Part shown: positions 34,773 to 47,700 of the stretch, one piece after another
Layout of the letters: every line of letters begins with the position of its first letter
Numbering within the stretch: position 1 is the stretch's first letter
From: Aquanectria penicillioides
Lineage: Eukaryota; Ascomycota; Sordariomycetes; Hypocreales; Nectriaceae
Assembly (NCBI GenBank): GCA_003415625.1
Contig: PYIU01000007.1
Span: 1,364,001-1,428,000, forward strand
Length of the DNA: 64,000 bases
Direction: 5' to 3'
Notes under the pieces: model-generated
Database searches by the model: none
What the model saw: the letters and a program-made list of their open reading frames with translations, nothing else
Told to the model about the DNA's origin: nothing
Position numbers and translations under genes: made by a program

Positions 34773-35911
34773 GGTGGGAAGTGTAGTCGCTGGGTCGCTG
34801 GGTCGCTGGGTCGTCGGGGGAGAGCTGGGCCGCGCCTGGTCGCGACGCGCGGTAGTGGATGGCAGACACTGGTGCAACTCCAAAAACGGCTTCGTCGAGG
34901 CAGCGCGAATCAACCGTCCTCATCCAACTGGCGCGGTGCAATCGACTGATGCACCCACGGCTCGGAGGTTCACGCGACGACAGGCCTCGAAGAAATGTCT
35001 TTGGACCGTCAATAAAGTCGACAGCGACTTGCTTGAGGGAATGGAGAAGGGCTGCGCCGGGTGGGAAGAATGTGTCTTGATCGCCAAGTACTTCTCGCTG
35101 ACCGGGTCCCACGCTAACGCCTTTTGGGAGAGGAAGGCTAATGAACGCAACACGTGATCTGGCGCCTCACTCCGCTCCTCAGTGCTCTCACCCACCCATG
35201 GCATGGGCTTGGTTCCACCAGCAAGCAGCCTCGTAGCTACTACCTCCCTAACGAAACCTGGTGTTATAGGCGACCTATGCATTTGCAAAGGAGCTGTTCA
35301 ATGCCATGCATAGATTACTCTAAATTTCAGAGAATTAATATCTAACCCAAATCTGTGATTGAGCCCGCCCTCCCCCTTCTGTATTCTGTAACACACGGCC
35401 CGACTTTCTCCGGCAGCTCTCAAATCAACAGCCGAGTCCAAGCCATTCACTCCGAATGGCTTGATCACTTGCAGTGACTTCGTGCAGCCACAGTTTGTTT
35501 TGTCTGAGCTACGCCCCGGATTACGTAGTGGAAGTAGGTTGACAAAGAGCTACATTGGGGGGGGATTGGCAACGTCCATAGTCAATTGCATCAGCACACC
35601 AAGACAAACAAAAAGCGACAAATAATTTGACTCTGGGAGAAGCATTTCGGAAATTGATATTTCAGTTCGTTCAAAATCAAAACACGGAGCATTGCACTCA
35701 AGACGCACAAGGTGCTACGGGGGGCAATTCACAGATCCTATTACGTAGGTAGAGAGCATTGTACATGAGAGAGCTACACATTCCTCCACTGTCACCAAGG
35801 TGCCAACATCTGGTGCATCACTCAAGCCGGGCCATGCTAATATCCTTAATTCCAATCACTGTTCAATTCAAATTCGATTTGTCTGCCATTTCTGGACCTA
35901 ATACTATTAAT
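34773..35911. other. Intergenic: 5' leader of the Gln-rich gene and 3' flank of PEP4
   Basis: 1.14 kb. Direct repeats of GTCGCTGGGTC lie at about 34788-34815 just upstream of the start. Open frames at 34635-35157 on the plus strand are antisense to the leader and have no recognisable domain. Confidence 0.55.
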
Positions 35912-37220
<1,309 letters not shown>

Positions 37221-39263
37221 GATGGGCGATGGCGGGACCGACGGAAGGCCGAGCAATCAATCAATCGATAAGAGTCGCAGAGAATCGACTTTCGCAAATC
37301 GGGGCGAAGCGATGCGATGCAATGATGTGAGAGACGAGCGATGCGATCCGAGGGAGAGTCGAAGCGCGAGGTTGAGTTGATGATAAGGTTGAGAGAAGAT
37401 GGAGGAGGGAAGAGTGCGAAACAAGGTTAAGAGGGAATGACGGAGCTGGGTGGGAGCTATTGCGTGTGTTTCGGGGCGCCTCCCTCTGTCGGCCAGCAGA
37501 AGCATTGTACCTAGTACTACCAGGGCAACAGTGCTCCGTCGTAGAACAGTTGAGCCGGTGGAGCGGGGGTGAGCTGGCCGAGCCCTGTGAGTGCTTGGCG
37601 AGTCCCTGTGACTGGGCCGCTCCCAGATTGACTAATACCCTTGGAAGTCACGGTGACCATGGCCTGACCCGAGCTGTCTTGCGCCTGCGCCGTGCCTGCC
37701 TGGATGCATGGCCGTCCTTATCCGCCTTCACCTCCGGTCCTTCCTTCCTGACACTGTTGGCTCGGTCTGGCTGGGACCTTGTGACCCAGCGTGGGCAATG
37801 ACGCACCATGCTGCCTTCCCCGTCCCCGCTTTCTTCGCTGGACGAGCAACCATCGGCCGGCCAGCCCCACGCCTTACCGCCTTAGGCACCCCTAAGCTCG
37901 CACCGTCTTAGCTGCCCTGCCGGCCCCTGCCTCACCAAAGCCATAGTCCAGAACCTCAGGCCACCAGCTGTCCGAACAACAAGACAATGAGCGTGTCATT
38001 GGTTTGAGACTTGTCGCTGGCGGGTTGTCATGGCACCTACAGCCCCGATCGACTACTCTCAATCCAACCGCCATAACGAGATTATCATCATTAGGACGGG
38101 CCTAATTCCCTACAATGAGATGCCAACTGCTCTTGCATTGACTTAGCCGGTCTTCGGTCTGTGCGTGCCACACAGCCCACACTGTACCTACAGGGTTAGA
38201 CTGGAGTAGTTGCATGCACTTTATGCAGGTCCATCCGCTGTCCAGCCGTGACAAGGAGAGGGACAGGAACAGCATTGCTGGCATGCAAGCAATGCCACGG
38301 ACAAGGCCGAGGTCGATTATGTATCCATGGCTTTTATCTGAGACATCACATGCGACGAGGGAGTCGTGTATCGTTCAACACAACCTCCAGACCAATCCGG
38401 GCCAGTTCATGTCCCGAATGCATAAACAGGGCACTATCTCAAGCACAGCCCACGAGGCGCTGATTTCCAAAAGTATTACCCAACATCATCATCTACCATA
38501 ACCCAAATGTAAATGTTGTTACATGACTGGACTCGGGGTTGTATTCGTTAGCGTTATTTAGTGTCATTTTTCTGTGGTGTGTTTCAGCTGGTGCCCGACA
38601 CGGATGAATGTGCGACTACATCAATTCGACGAACACAAAACCACAGAACTAAGCCGAGTCGAACACGACAACCTTAGGCTATGCCCTACTCATATGATAT
38701 CAGGATTTACATTGGAAATGATTATTTGCATTTGATCCAGTAAATTACACTTGACAACCCTCCACAACTGTGACACATCCTCTCATTCCGAGTTACCTAC
38801 CCTGCACTCAATATTATAGGCTCTACAATGCCTCGAAATCATTCTACCTAGTGTTTAACGATGTAGATCTATCCTTATAGTTGATGGCATGTGGAAACTA
38901 TCGGGATTTGAGTGTCCGATATAACGTGTCGTTATCATCGAGGAAGACAACCAACCGACTGTTGAAATTCGCCAGCAAATGGTTATTCATGTCCCGCTGC
39001 GTTACGAAGGGAAAATGTTGGCTGTTATCAAGGTGGTACACTTTTTTCTTTAGCCCCATGAGCCAAAACGTAACAAATCTCCTAAATTTTAGGTAGGATG
39101 ATATTTTAAATTGAAGAATAAATTTCGCCCCAGTGAGATGCAGTGGGGAATATGCTTCAGCAGCTTGATAAAGTTGAAATTCTGCCAATTGAATAAAGTT
39201 GACATCTCGAGTAATTGGTCTTTTAGTTAATTTGTTTTTAAATTAGACCTTGGCTAGCTTAGA
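37221..39263. other. PEP4 upstream region and gene-free DNA
   Basis: 2.0 kb with no convincing gene. Close to the PEP4 start there are dispersed GCGATGCGATGC-type repeats (37305-37345). The part from 38880 to 39250 is distinctly more AT-rich and has short frames on both strands without recognisable domains. Confidence 0.55.
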
Positions 39264-40421
39264 TCATTCCATAGGGTCTCTAGAGACACTCTGCTCCTTG
39301 ATCATCACAACCCACTCACTCGGACATAGAAGCTTATGGTCGATGCTGAATGTAGGTTCCCACATCATCACATCTGCCCTGCGATGTCCTTCGCTCCCAC
39401 AGCCCTCAAACGGCAAGGGGCATTTCGCGTCGTCCGGCTCGCCGAACAAGTAATCTACAAATTCCCACCAAACCATCCTAATCGCTGGAATATCATTATG
39501 AGAAATCCGACTCACATGCTGCACGTGCCAAAGCCAGCCCTTGGCCCAGGACGTGTATCGATCCAACTGCCGTATTTTGGACGACACTACCACCACTTGT
39601 TGTGGGTTCGCGTCGTTGAAGAAGGGGACTGACTCCGCCACAAGAGGGGAGATGTGGTGGAATTCGCAATTGAGTCGCTGAACATCCACGGCCGGCATCA
39701 TCAGCCACAAAGGAGAGAACTTGTGCCCGTCCTTGATGATAGACCGTGGCGGTGGTTGATAATGGATATCAGGTCCTAGGGCTAGGATCGAAAGGTTTTG
39801 CAGCGCTGGCAGACAACGAGGACCAAGGCTGAGAATAGATTGCTCAAAGTCGTCTGGGACCTCGCAGAGCGCCGCATTCGTAATGCGAGCGCGATCGAGA
39901 CCCAGGAAGGGATCGATAGGGTCACCTGTGACTTCACTTGGAAGTGGAGGGTACTTCGCTAAACCTACAAACATGTCCGGTTTCCAAACCCCAAAGACGG
40001 CAAATATGTCCGTGTCATAACTAATGAACGGTGCATCAAATCTGAGGACGTAGCAATCTTCACTGTCCCCGGCATTTCCAGAGGTTGGGACTCGGACATA
40101 GCGATGAGGCTGGAAAAAGCGCGGGAGCCAAGCCGCCCGGCCCTCGCGGGTGGAATGGAGAGGCGGGAAAATGGTCTGTTCCCTAGGCTGAACGACGTAT
40201 GAGAAATGATAACTCTGACTAGAACTTGAATTGTGTTGGCGGTCATCTGCTCTCAGTGCAGGCTGGGGCTGATCAGTCCGGAGGAACCGATGACGGTAGC
40301 ATGCATCGGCTGGAGGCACAAGCCCAACGATACGGGTAGGCTGTGGCACACACTCCCATATCTTCAATCGCAACTCAACCGGTAGCTGTGCGAAGAAAGT
40401 GAATTCGCTCAAAGGTGTCAT
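39264..40421 (-). CDS. 2EXR domain-containing protein
   Basis: Single exon of 385 residues. Residues ~7-25 read F-T-F-F-A-Q-L-P-V-E-L-R-L-K-I-W, the hallmark of the fungal 2EXR family. That segment resembles an F-box-like helix followed by a beta-rich region. The family is greatly expanded in Sordariomycetes and its molecular role is not established. No membrane segment or catalytic motif is visible. It stands alone, with about 2 kb of gene-free DNA on both sides, which is common for this fast-evolving family. Confidence 0.85.
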   Translation of the reverse strand: MTPLSEFTFFAQLPVELRLKIWECVPQPTRIVGLVPPADACYRHRFLRTDQPQPALRADDRQHNSSSSQSYHFSYVVQPREQTIFPPLHSTREGRAAWLPRFFQPHRYVRVPTSGNAGDSEDCYVLRFDAPFISYDTDIFAVFGVWKPDMFVGLAKYPPLPSEVTGDPIDPFLGLDRARITNAALCEVPDDFEQSILSLGPRCLPALQNLSILALGPDIHYQPPPRSIIKDGHKFSPLWLMMPAVDVQRLNCEFHHISPLVAESVPFFNDANPQQVVVVSSKIRQLDRYTSWAKGWLWHVQHVSRISHNDIPAIRMVWWEFVDYLFGEPDDAKCPLPFEGCGSEGHRRADVMMWEPTFSIDHKLLCPSEWVVMIKEQSVSRDPME

Positions 40422-42366
40422 GTCTAACTCCGCATTGAGGAAGTTGGGTATGCTAAAAATAGGCTGCCAATGCAGCGAGCGTAAGTCTACGTGAAGGGAG
40501 AAGCAAGTGATAATGAATAGGAAGTAAAGGGTTGTTTCGCGCGGAAGTGTAGTCGAGTTGCTCGTCGCTGTCGGATATTTCGTGGTAGACAGAAAAAGCG
40601 GCCGGGAAGGGACTTGCTCCTTTTACGTCATTGCGCGAATGTTGTTCCAGCCATCCCGGAGGCAGCAACAAGAAGGAGAGGATGCTGACTGCGCCTCAAT
40701 CCCACTAAAGGTGTCATTGCCGGTTGATGAATGATCTACAGTTGATAGCACTGGGTATAGTGGACACTTCATGGGTCGACCATAGGCCTGTCCACCAATG
40801 ATTGCTTTGAACTGGCGACGGTTGACCACCATGAGACTGAAGCAGCACAACAACTTGAGTGTTGATAATGAAGTTTTGAATTATCCAACAAAGACAACCG
40901 TGTCTTCGTTCCATTCAAGCATCGCTCTGTACTGTTGATAATCCTGCCACTCTGTCCTGACCTGCCTGTCACATCATCTCTGCAAAGCATACATGCCGGC
41001 CATCACTCAGTAAGCAAGTTTACCCAATAATACATTCAGACCATTCCAATACCGTTTTTAGGGTATAGTTTGTTGATAGTAAAGTGATATGTACATGTTG
41101 AGGGCAAACTCGTCATAATACCCATACTCGGGATCTGCATCTCAACAAATGTAACCAGCATCGCTTCATTCTAATCATTCAATGCTCACCAAGGCGTAAC
41201 TATGAGTTTTGGAGCTTATTGAGGAGATCAAGTTTATGTGTTTCTCATCCCCGTGAGAATTCTAGATACTCGCATAGTTACAACTACACGACTGACCTTA
41301 GTTCGACGAATGGGGATGTGGTTCCAGATAAGTACGAGAGCAACCACTCTAGACCAACACTCACCAGGAAAGCTGAAGTTAATCTAGAAACCTGACTAGG
41401 GATCTCTGAGTCAAAAAAGTTTCCTTCAGGAAACATCCCGATTTCAAAAAGGTAAATCCGAGACCGTCATTACTACAGACACACGTCGGCAAGCAAAGGG
41501 CCAGTATCACGCCCTCGAAGGGGGCAAGCAAAAAAACATACAACAGCGGGGATTCGCTGGTCGTCACCGACCTAACTACTAATCTGCCCCTTATCAGCTT
41601 GACTATGGGAGAGCGGACGGGATCCCGTATTTTCTAATGGGTATGGTTGTATGTGATGGAGAGTGGCGATGTTGGAGGCTATATGCACCGCATTATCACT
41701 AGAGCGCGACGAGCATTCTTAGTCTATGTTATCTCAGTCAGATTATAGAGAGAATGATTGAAATTGTTCTAAGGTCGGAATAATGCCCCATTCTATTAAA
41801 GACCATATCTCAAAATGCCCCACAATGTCTGTGGAGTCAATTTCTCAAGGAACAAGGCGAGACCTGAACGACACAGCCGTATATTTTTATCATTTTAACG
41901 GTAGTTGAGTTGCCATACGGTCACCTCGTTCATGGTCATTTAATTCATGTACTTCAAGTGTAATATCTCTATCCTAGTTTATCTGTCGCTTCCTGCGCCA
42001 TGCGCGATGTCTACTCTGGAATCCCATCACTTCACAAGGAAATTGGCACATTTTTGTTCTTATTGGCCACAGTGCTCATAGTAGAGGTTACGGTGCTATA
42101 AAACGAGCGTATATGACATTACATGGTATTCATTGAGTATTAACTGCCTTTGGTTTTCTCTCAGGCCTCAGTTAGCAGTTGGCCCTGTGCCTTCTCACGC
42201 TGCCTAGTGCATTCCCCTTCTTCCAATATAAATTTCCTTGGTATCAAGATTTCAACCCACCGGTTAGACCAATTTCTACTACAGTTCCTCACTAGTGCTT
42301 CATCCGAGCCTTGTCCGACTTCTATCGTGACTAATTCCAATTGAAATGAACTTTGGTAATGGATAT
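40422..42366. other. Gene-free region
   Basis: 1.9 kb between the 2EXR start and the 3' end of the next minus-strand gene. Only frames shorter than 80 codons with no recognisable domain are seen. Composition is moderately AT-rich but not RIP-like. Confidence 0.5.
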
Positions 42367-43514
42367 CTATTCGCTAGCCTGCTTCCTTATTTGATACACC
42401 ATGCCAAACCTCCACTGATACGCCATAACTACCCCCACAGGGGCAAACAACACAACCGATACAATCTGACCAAATCCCCAATTCCCTCCTTGATACTCTT
42501 CTCCAGTAGTATCAGCAAGCGTCTTCTGCAGGTTTCTCATCCGAAAAATGACCCAAAGCAAGGGAACAGATAGTCCAATGCCAACGAGAAGCGGAAAGGT
42601 GGCTAGGAGTGGCCGGCTTCCGAATAAGTTATTCACTCTTTCTCTGAGAGCTAGGAACCTTCGTGTTTTCTTGTTTCTCTGTAAGTTTTTATCAGAAATA
42701 AACCGAGGTTGGACAAGAGAGCCCATCAACCAGAATGTCAAGAGGTAAACAAGCAAGCTAGTTACGGTCTCGAGTTGGTTCAGAGCCCGGTAAGTCAAGT
42801 TTCTTTTCAACTGTGACAACTCATCCTGGAAACACATTTCTTCCACATTTCCCCAGTCAGCTGCCGAAACCACGTCGTCTTCACCATCGCCAATAGGCGA
42901 CTTTCCATACGCGTATATGCATCTTGACAGAAATGGGTAAAATGACAGCGCAACCGTGACACTCAGCAACAGCATACGGGCGTTGTGTCTCGGGCCGTCT
43001 CCCTCAAGAAGGGCTGCCGGGTACAATAATGGCAGCAGACTCACGACCGAGATGGCTTGGGCTATTTCTGCTTCGAGGGCGCCCAAGTCTGCGTTGCTGA
43101 TGCCGTAGTCCTTGCGTACCATGACTGCAATCGTCGCTAGTTGTAGTGCAAAGGCGAAGTACGCCGCCGAGTCAAAGAAGGCGTCTAGAGCCACGGTGAA
43201 GATTTGGTGTACCCTTTTTCTGTTCTTCGAGAAGATAAATCCAAGGGCGAGAATGGTGCTGAGGGCAAGACCCATCACATATCCCACCGCCACCTGTAAT
43301 ATGTGAGTAATAAGCTTCAGGCGCAATACAAAATCCCAGAGGGGACACCAACACCGATACCTGAGATATCCGGGTTGCCCACACCGTAGACTGCGTTGCA
43401 TATCTCGGGTTTACAGGGCGCCATCTTATCGGGCATGAGTCTCGTGGCATCGCGAAGTGAATCAACAAAATCGCTGAAGTCGTCCAGCTGGCTCCATTGA
43501 GAACAATCTGGCAT
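42367..43514 (-). CDS. Seven-span fungal membrane protein, function unknown
   Basis: Two exons on the minus strand: 43514-43353 and 43293-42367, giving 362 residues. The donor is a weak GTTGGT, chosen because it alone restores a continuous frame ending exon 1 in N-P-D-I-S-G-I-G and starting exon 2 with V-A-V-G-Y-V-M-G, the first membrane span. The extracellular N-terminus has three Cys (C-S-Q-W, C-K-P-E-I-C). Seven hydrophobic spans follow, with long polar loops after spans 4 and 5. I recall similar fungal proteins with a C-N-P-D-x-x-G-I-G start followed by seven spans, but no named function. It could be a receptor-like protein. It is divergent from the secreted Cys-containing gene 375 bp away. 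Confidence 0.75.
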
Positions 43515-43889
43515 CTTGACCTACGATGAGTGTGAAGAAAGTTATCACCAAGATGAAATCTTTCCTCTTCTTCGATTGTATTTCAATTTTCAGCCTATTT
43601 CTTGCGCAGCCCTCTGACATTCCTACATTGCAGATATTCCGTGTGGTCGATCAGTAAGGCTGTAGGGTTGGGGGTGGCTGAGCAAGCCTGCGCCCATTCA
43701 AGGCTGATCATCCTTTTAGCAACCGATGTCATAGGAAGGCCTCACCACGAGATAAGCCATCATCTTTTCCGTAAAATATCGGACGTCTTCTGCCTTAGAG
43801 ATTCTGAGAATCCGTAACGACATATTTGGTGACAAGATGATCTTGTGCCCGCGTTTCGCGAACCGAGCTTGAGTCCCCATATCATCGCC
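43515..43889. promoter_or_regulatory. Divergent promoter between two surface-protein genes
   Basis: 375 bp between the start of the seven-span protein (-) and the secreted protein (+). Such a short shared spacer makes co-regulation possible. No specific element is recognised. Confidence 0.4.
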
Positions 43890-44721
43890 ATGCATCCCCA
43901 CAAGCACATCGTTCTTATCTTGGTAGTCTCGCCTCAACTTGTCCTATCGAAGCCGAGAGAAACTGGCCATCAAGCTATCGAACTAGGTTTTAATGCACCA
44001 GCTCCAACGACTGAACCAGAAGGGCACAAGCTGCGAGATGTTGTGAAGCGCCAGGAAACAAGCGGGGATGTCTGCGGCTACGTAGATGGAATTAAAGGTG
44101 ATATGCCCAGGAGTGTTTTCTTTTCGAGTCCAAATAACTCATAGTTTCACAGCGACTTCCGTGACCTGTTCGCCTGGTCATTGCGGGTTTCTCTCGATCC
44201 AGGGCTCTAGCTACGGAGGTTGCTGTTACAGCACTGGGTGCCAAATTTCGACTGCTTGCGTAGAGGGCAGTTCTGCATCGGGGACCGCAGGCGCTGTTGT
44301 ATGGTAAGATTTTCTTCATTAATCAGCCGGGCTTGGATATGCAGTTAAACAGCAGCATAGCACAGGAGAGTCGTCAAGGTGTGCGACGTTTACATGGCCA
44401 GACTATACGGCAAAGGCCTACTTCTGTGCAGAGTCGAGGTACACACGAACCATTCAGACATCGTCTTCAACTGGCGGGACTTCCTCTCATAACGGGGCCA
44501 CTGCCATTCCCACGAGCGGTGGTGATTCAACATCGGGGCCACCTGTATATGGTAAGCTACTCATATCTGAACACACGAGTTGACTTGTACGCTAACTCTT
44601 GCGTGTAGATCTTGCAACCCGGCAGCGAATTGGAGCTGGTGTGGGATCAGGAGCATTTGCATTGCTTTTGCTTGGATTTTTTGTGCACGTTCTCCCCTCG
44701 TTGATGGTCCCAATACCCTAG
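43890..44721 (+). CDS. Secreted Cys-containing protein with one membrane span
   Basis: Exons 43890-44097, 44153-44303, 44361-44551 and 44609-44721, with phases matching throughout; about 220 residues. The signal peptide is hydrophobic (H-I-V-L-I-L-V-V-S-P-Q-L-V-L-S). The ectodomain has paired cysteines (S-V-T-C-S-P-G-H-C-G, Y-G-G-C-C-Y-S-T-G-C) and a segment C-A-T-F-T-W-P-D-Y ending in Y-F-C. A Ser/Thr/Gly-rich stalk follows, then a span G-S-G-A-F-A-L-L-L-L-G-F-F-V. This is the layout of many fungal surface proteins with a YPYC-like ectodomain and a short cytoplasmic tail. An open frame at 44741-44975 would encode a good polar cytoplasmic tail, but no splice with matching phase joins it. The 3' end is therefore uncertain and may be truncated. 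Confidence 0.6.
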
Positions 44722-47700
44722 AGCATCTACTAATATTTGTGGTTAGATTATTTGGGTGCTATCGGGTGCCGGGACCATCAACAACAACAGCTAGCTCAAT
44801 GGAGGACGCTACGCAACGCGCAGAGAAATATCCTTCGAAAGCCAAGAGACAGTTCGTTCAACAGAACCTAACAGCCCAGGCTTATCAACCCGTTAGGCCC
44901 GACGAGGAAGAAGATCAATATACGTCCAGCAGCAAAAAGGGGCCGGCGAGCCGTCTACAGGGTAGCTATTTGTGAGATGAGATCTGCTGTGAATATGGTG
45001 TGAACGCGTGTCGGTGATCAACACAAGGGACCATCGGACAGGCTTAGGTGATAGATAGAGCTGCCAGAAAAGGGAATTAGCTCAGTCGATACGTTGTCTT
45101 GAACATTGTATCGAGAATTCGATATCCTTAGTTGGATTCCCCACAGCAGTGAGACAGGGACGAGGGAAACGGTGGGAGCGATGTGACTGGTATGCCGTGT
45201 GTACTATTTACGGCACCCCTTGGCTGGAGTTGGATCCAGGGAGGTTAGCAAGAACGCGCGGAAGAGATCTATCATCTGAGAGAACGCCGTCATTTTCATC
45301 AGCGACCATGGTGCGAAGATCCAGTTTTGGTGGATCCTGGAGATTCAATAGCTTCAACGGTATAATATACCCAGGACCCAGGAGATCCAAGGTAACAATC
45401 CCGCTTGCTTCCGGGGGATACGTACGCGCGCGCACACGCACACATATTAATTACATGGCATCGAGTGTGGGCTGAGAGGCAGCCAGAGAAACTCGTCCAC
45501 TTTTCTTCATGTCAGCAACGGACCCCAATGATCAACATTTGCGATCGAGCAGACGATCCAGCCTCCTCGCGAGAAGCTAGACTATCCGAGTGGTCCAGCA
45601 TGGCCAAAAATAGCCAGCCTCAACGTTGTGACCAGTGTGCAGTCATCCACAGTACCGGCTAGGTCTGTGCAGGCCAGGCGATCAGGGACGGCACCCAGGT
45701 AATAGCTCGCCGTGATATGACCAACAGCGGACCGCACAATGAGTAAGCCTTCGTGCCGGTGAACGGTCGACCGACGACAGACTCGGGATAGGGATGGTGG
45801 AAGTTGTTTGCAGGGGGTGAGTGGATAGAGATGGGATGGAAGTGTGGAGGCGCGCCAACGTGGCACAAGCCATTGTAATCTCGATTGATTGGGGTGCGTA
45901 TCCACGATGCGAGCCTGAGGACGGATAGCCGCAGGGGGCTTTGGGCGGGAATGTTGCGGGAGGAACATGGTGTGGAATGCAAAACTGTTATCCGTCAAAA
46001 GATTGTTTATTGTGGTTGTAGTAACTAGTAGTAGCACAACAACAGTGGTCGGTGGAGGAGGATGGGACGATCTAGATGTCAACCCTTGAAACCTTGGCTG
46101 AGATGAGAGCAGACGGAAGGGCAAAGAGGACTTGGCAGGAGGATGATGAGGCGGGTTGGGACGAGGTCACTCAAGCCTCCAAATGCAACTCTGGACGCCG
46201 TCGTGCCTCTGCCGGATGACAGGGGGAGTCGAAGGCCGCTGGCGTTGTTGCAGTTGTGAATGGCTTGTGTTTGCTATACGAGGACCACCAACCTTGTGCA
46301 TTCCGGCCACTTTGAATGCAGACGCACAGAACTTGTAGAGCAGCCCATCCCAGACCATCCATTATTTATAATAACCAAAAGAGTAACCTCCGGCGCAAGA
46401 GCCAGCTGAATGAGAGGGCCGACCGGGCCGACGGTCAATTTGTAAAGCAAGGCAAAAAGCGATCTGGATGTAAGGAGGATAAAAAAAAACTTCATAATTC
46501 AAAATTATGGATGCAGCGTACCTGCATGTTGGGCATCGTACCCGTGTGATCGACGGTCTAAATAAAAAAGGAAAATTTATGCTTGCACAGCCTCCAAAGC
46601 CGGAGACACTGGACCCCTTGACCTACATGATCCTTCATCAAGAGGAGGTTGCGTCGAGATGGAGACGCACACTAAAGGGCAAACTGAGACTGCAAGCGGA
46701 TTTGATGGGGGCGCCGGAGAATTGCGGTCCCAGCAATACCATGTAGGGTGCATCGGAAAGCCCAGCAGGTGAGATGCTCAAACCTGCCGAATGCTTGACA
46801 GCAGCACTGTATCTGTTCATGCTGCTGGAGATGGAAAGGCTTGAGCTTGAGCTTGAGCTTTGGACTTGGGCCATGGTCCTGTCTCGCCTGTCAGTAATGC
46901 AGATGCAGATACCACGCTACGGGGAGGCGACACAGAACTCCGATCGTACTTCAGCTGCGCCCTTGGTTCAATCATTGATGTATGTAAATGGAGATGAAAC
47001 CCCCCCCGCCAAAAAAAATCGCAGATGTGAATATAAATGCATGCAAGGTAAGCAGACAGCCCAAGCAGCAGTGACAGCAGCATCGGCGGCATCGGCGCAG
47101 TTGTAGTTGGTTCAGTAGCATGCGATGCGCTGCACAGCACAGACGAGTAGTAGACGAGACGACGCATGTCCACTCCTACATCGAGCCGTGGCTGGGCGGC
47201 CGCGACCTTGGGTCAGGCCACAAGCCGGGAAGATGCCAGCCAGAAAGAGAAGATGGACAGCGCACAACGGGCGTGGTCCTTGACTCCCATGCGAGGGAGA
47301 ATCCATGTGCGCCCGGAGTTCGGGGAATGCGTGGTTGGTCCAGCTCCGACCGCAAAATGGACTTTGGACTTTGGCGATTCATCCTGGGCGGCAGAGGGTT
47401 GTACCATAGTATCTTGGCGGTGCCTTGCATCTGTCGAGGTCCATTCTTAGACGGAGATTCGAGAATGGTCTGGGATGAGACATCGATGGGATTGATGGTG
47501 GCCAAAGAATCCAGCAGGCGGCAGTGGCCCTGCTGCTGCTGGCCATTACCATGGCGGCTCGCATGAGCCTACAAACGATCACAACGCCCCCGTTTCTTTT
47601 GGAGGCAGTGTTTCTTTTTGGCGAGCCCATCTGTCAGCGTCTTTGTCAACAATTAATTGACTTTGCAGGCTTGTTAGGCCTGCTTGGTATATTTCTTTCT

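Noticed and set aside
45582..46124. 180-codon minus-strand frame
   Set aside because: No recognisable domain or signal peptide, and two more overlapping frames exist in the same place; not supportable as a gene.
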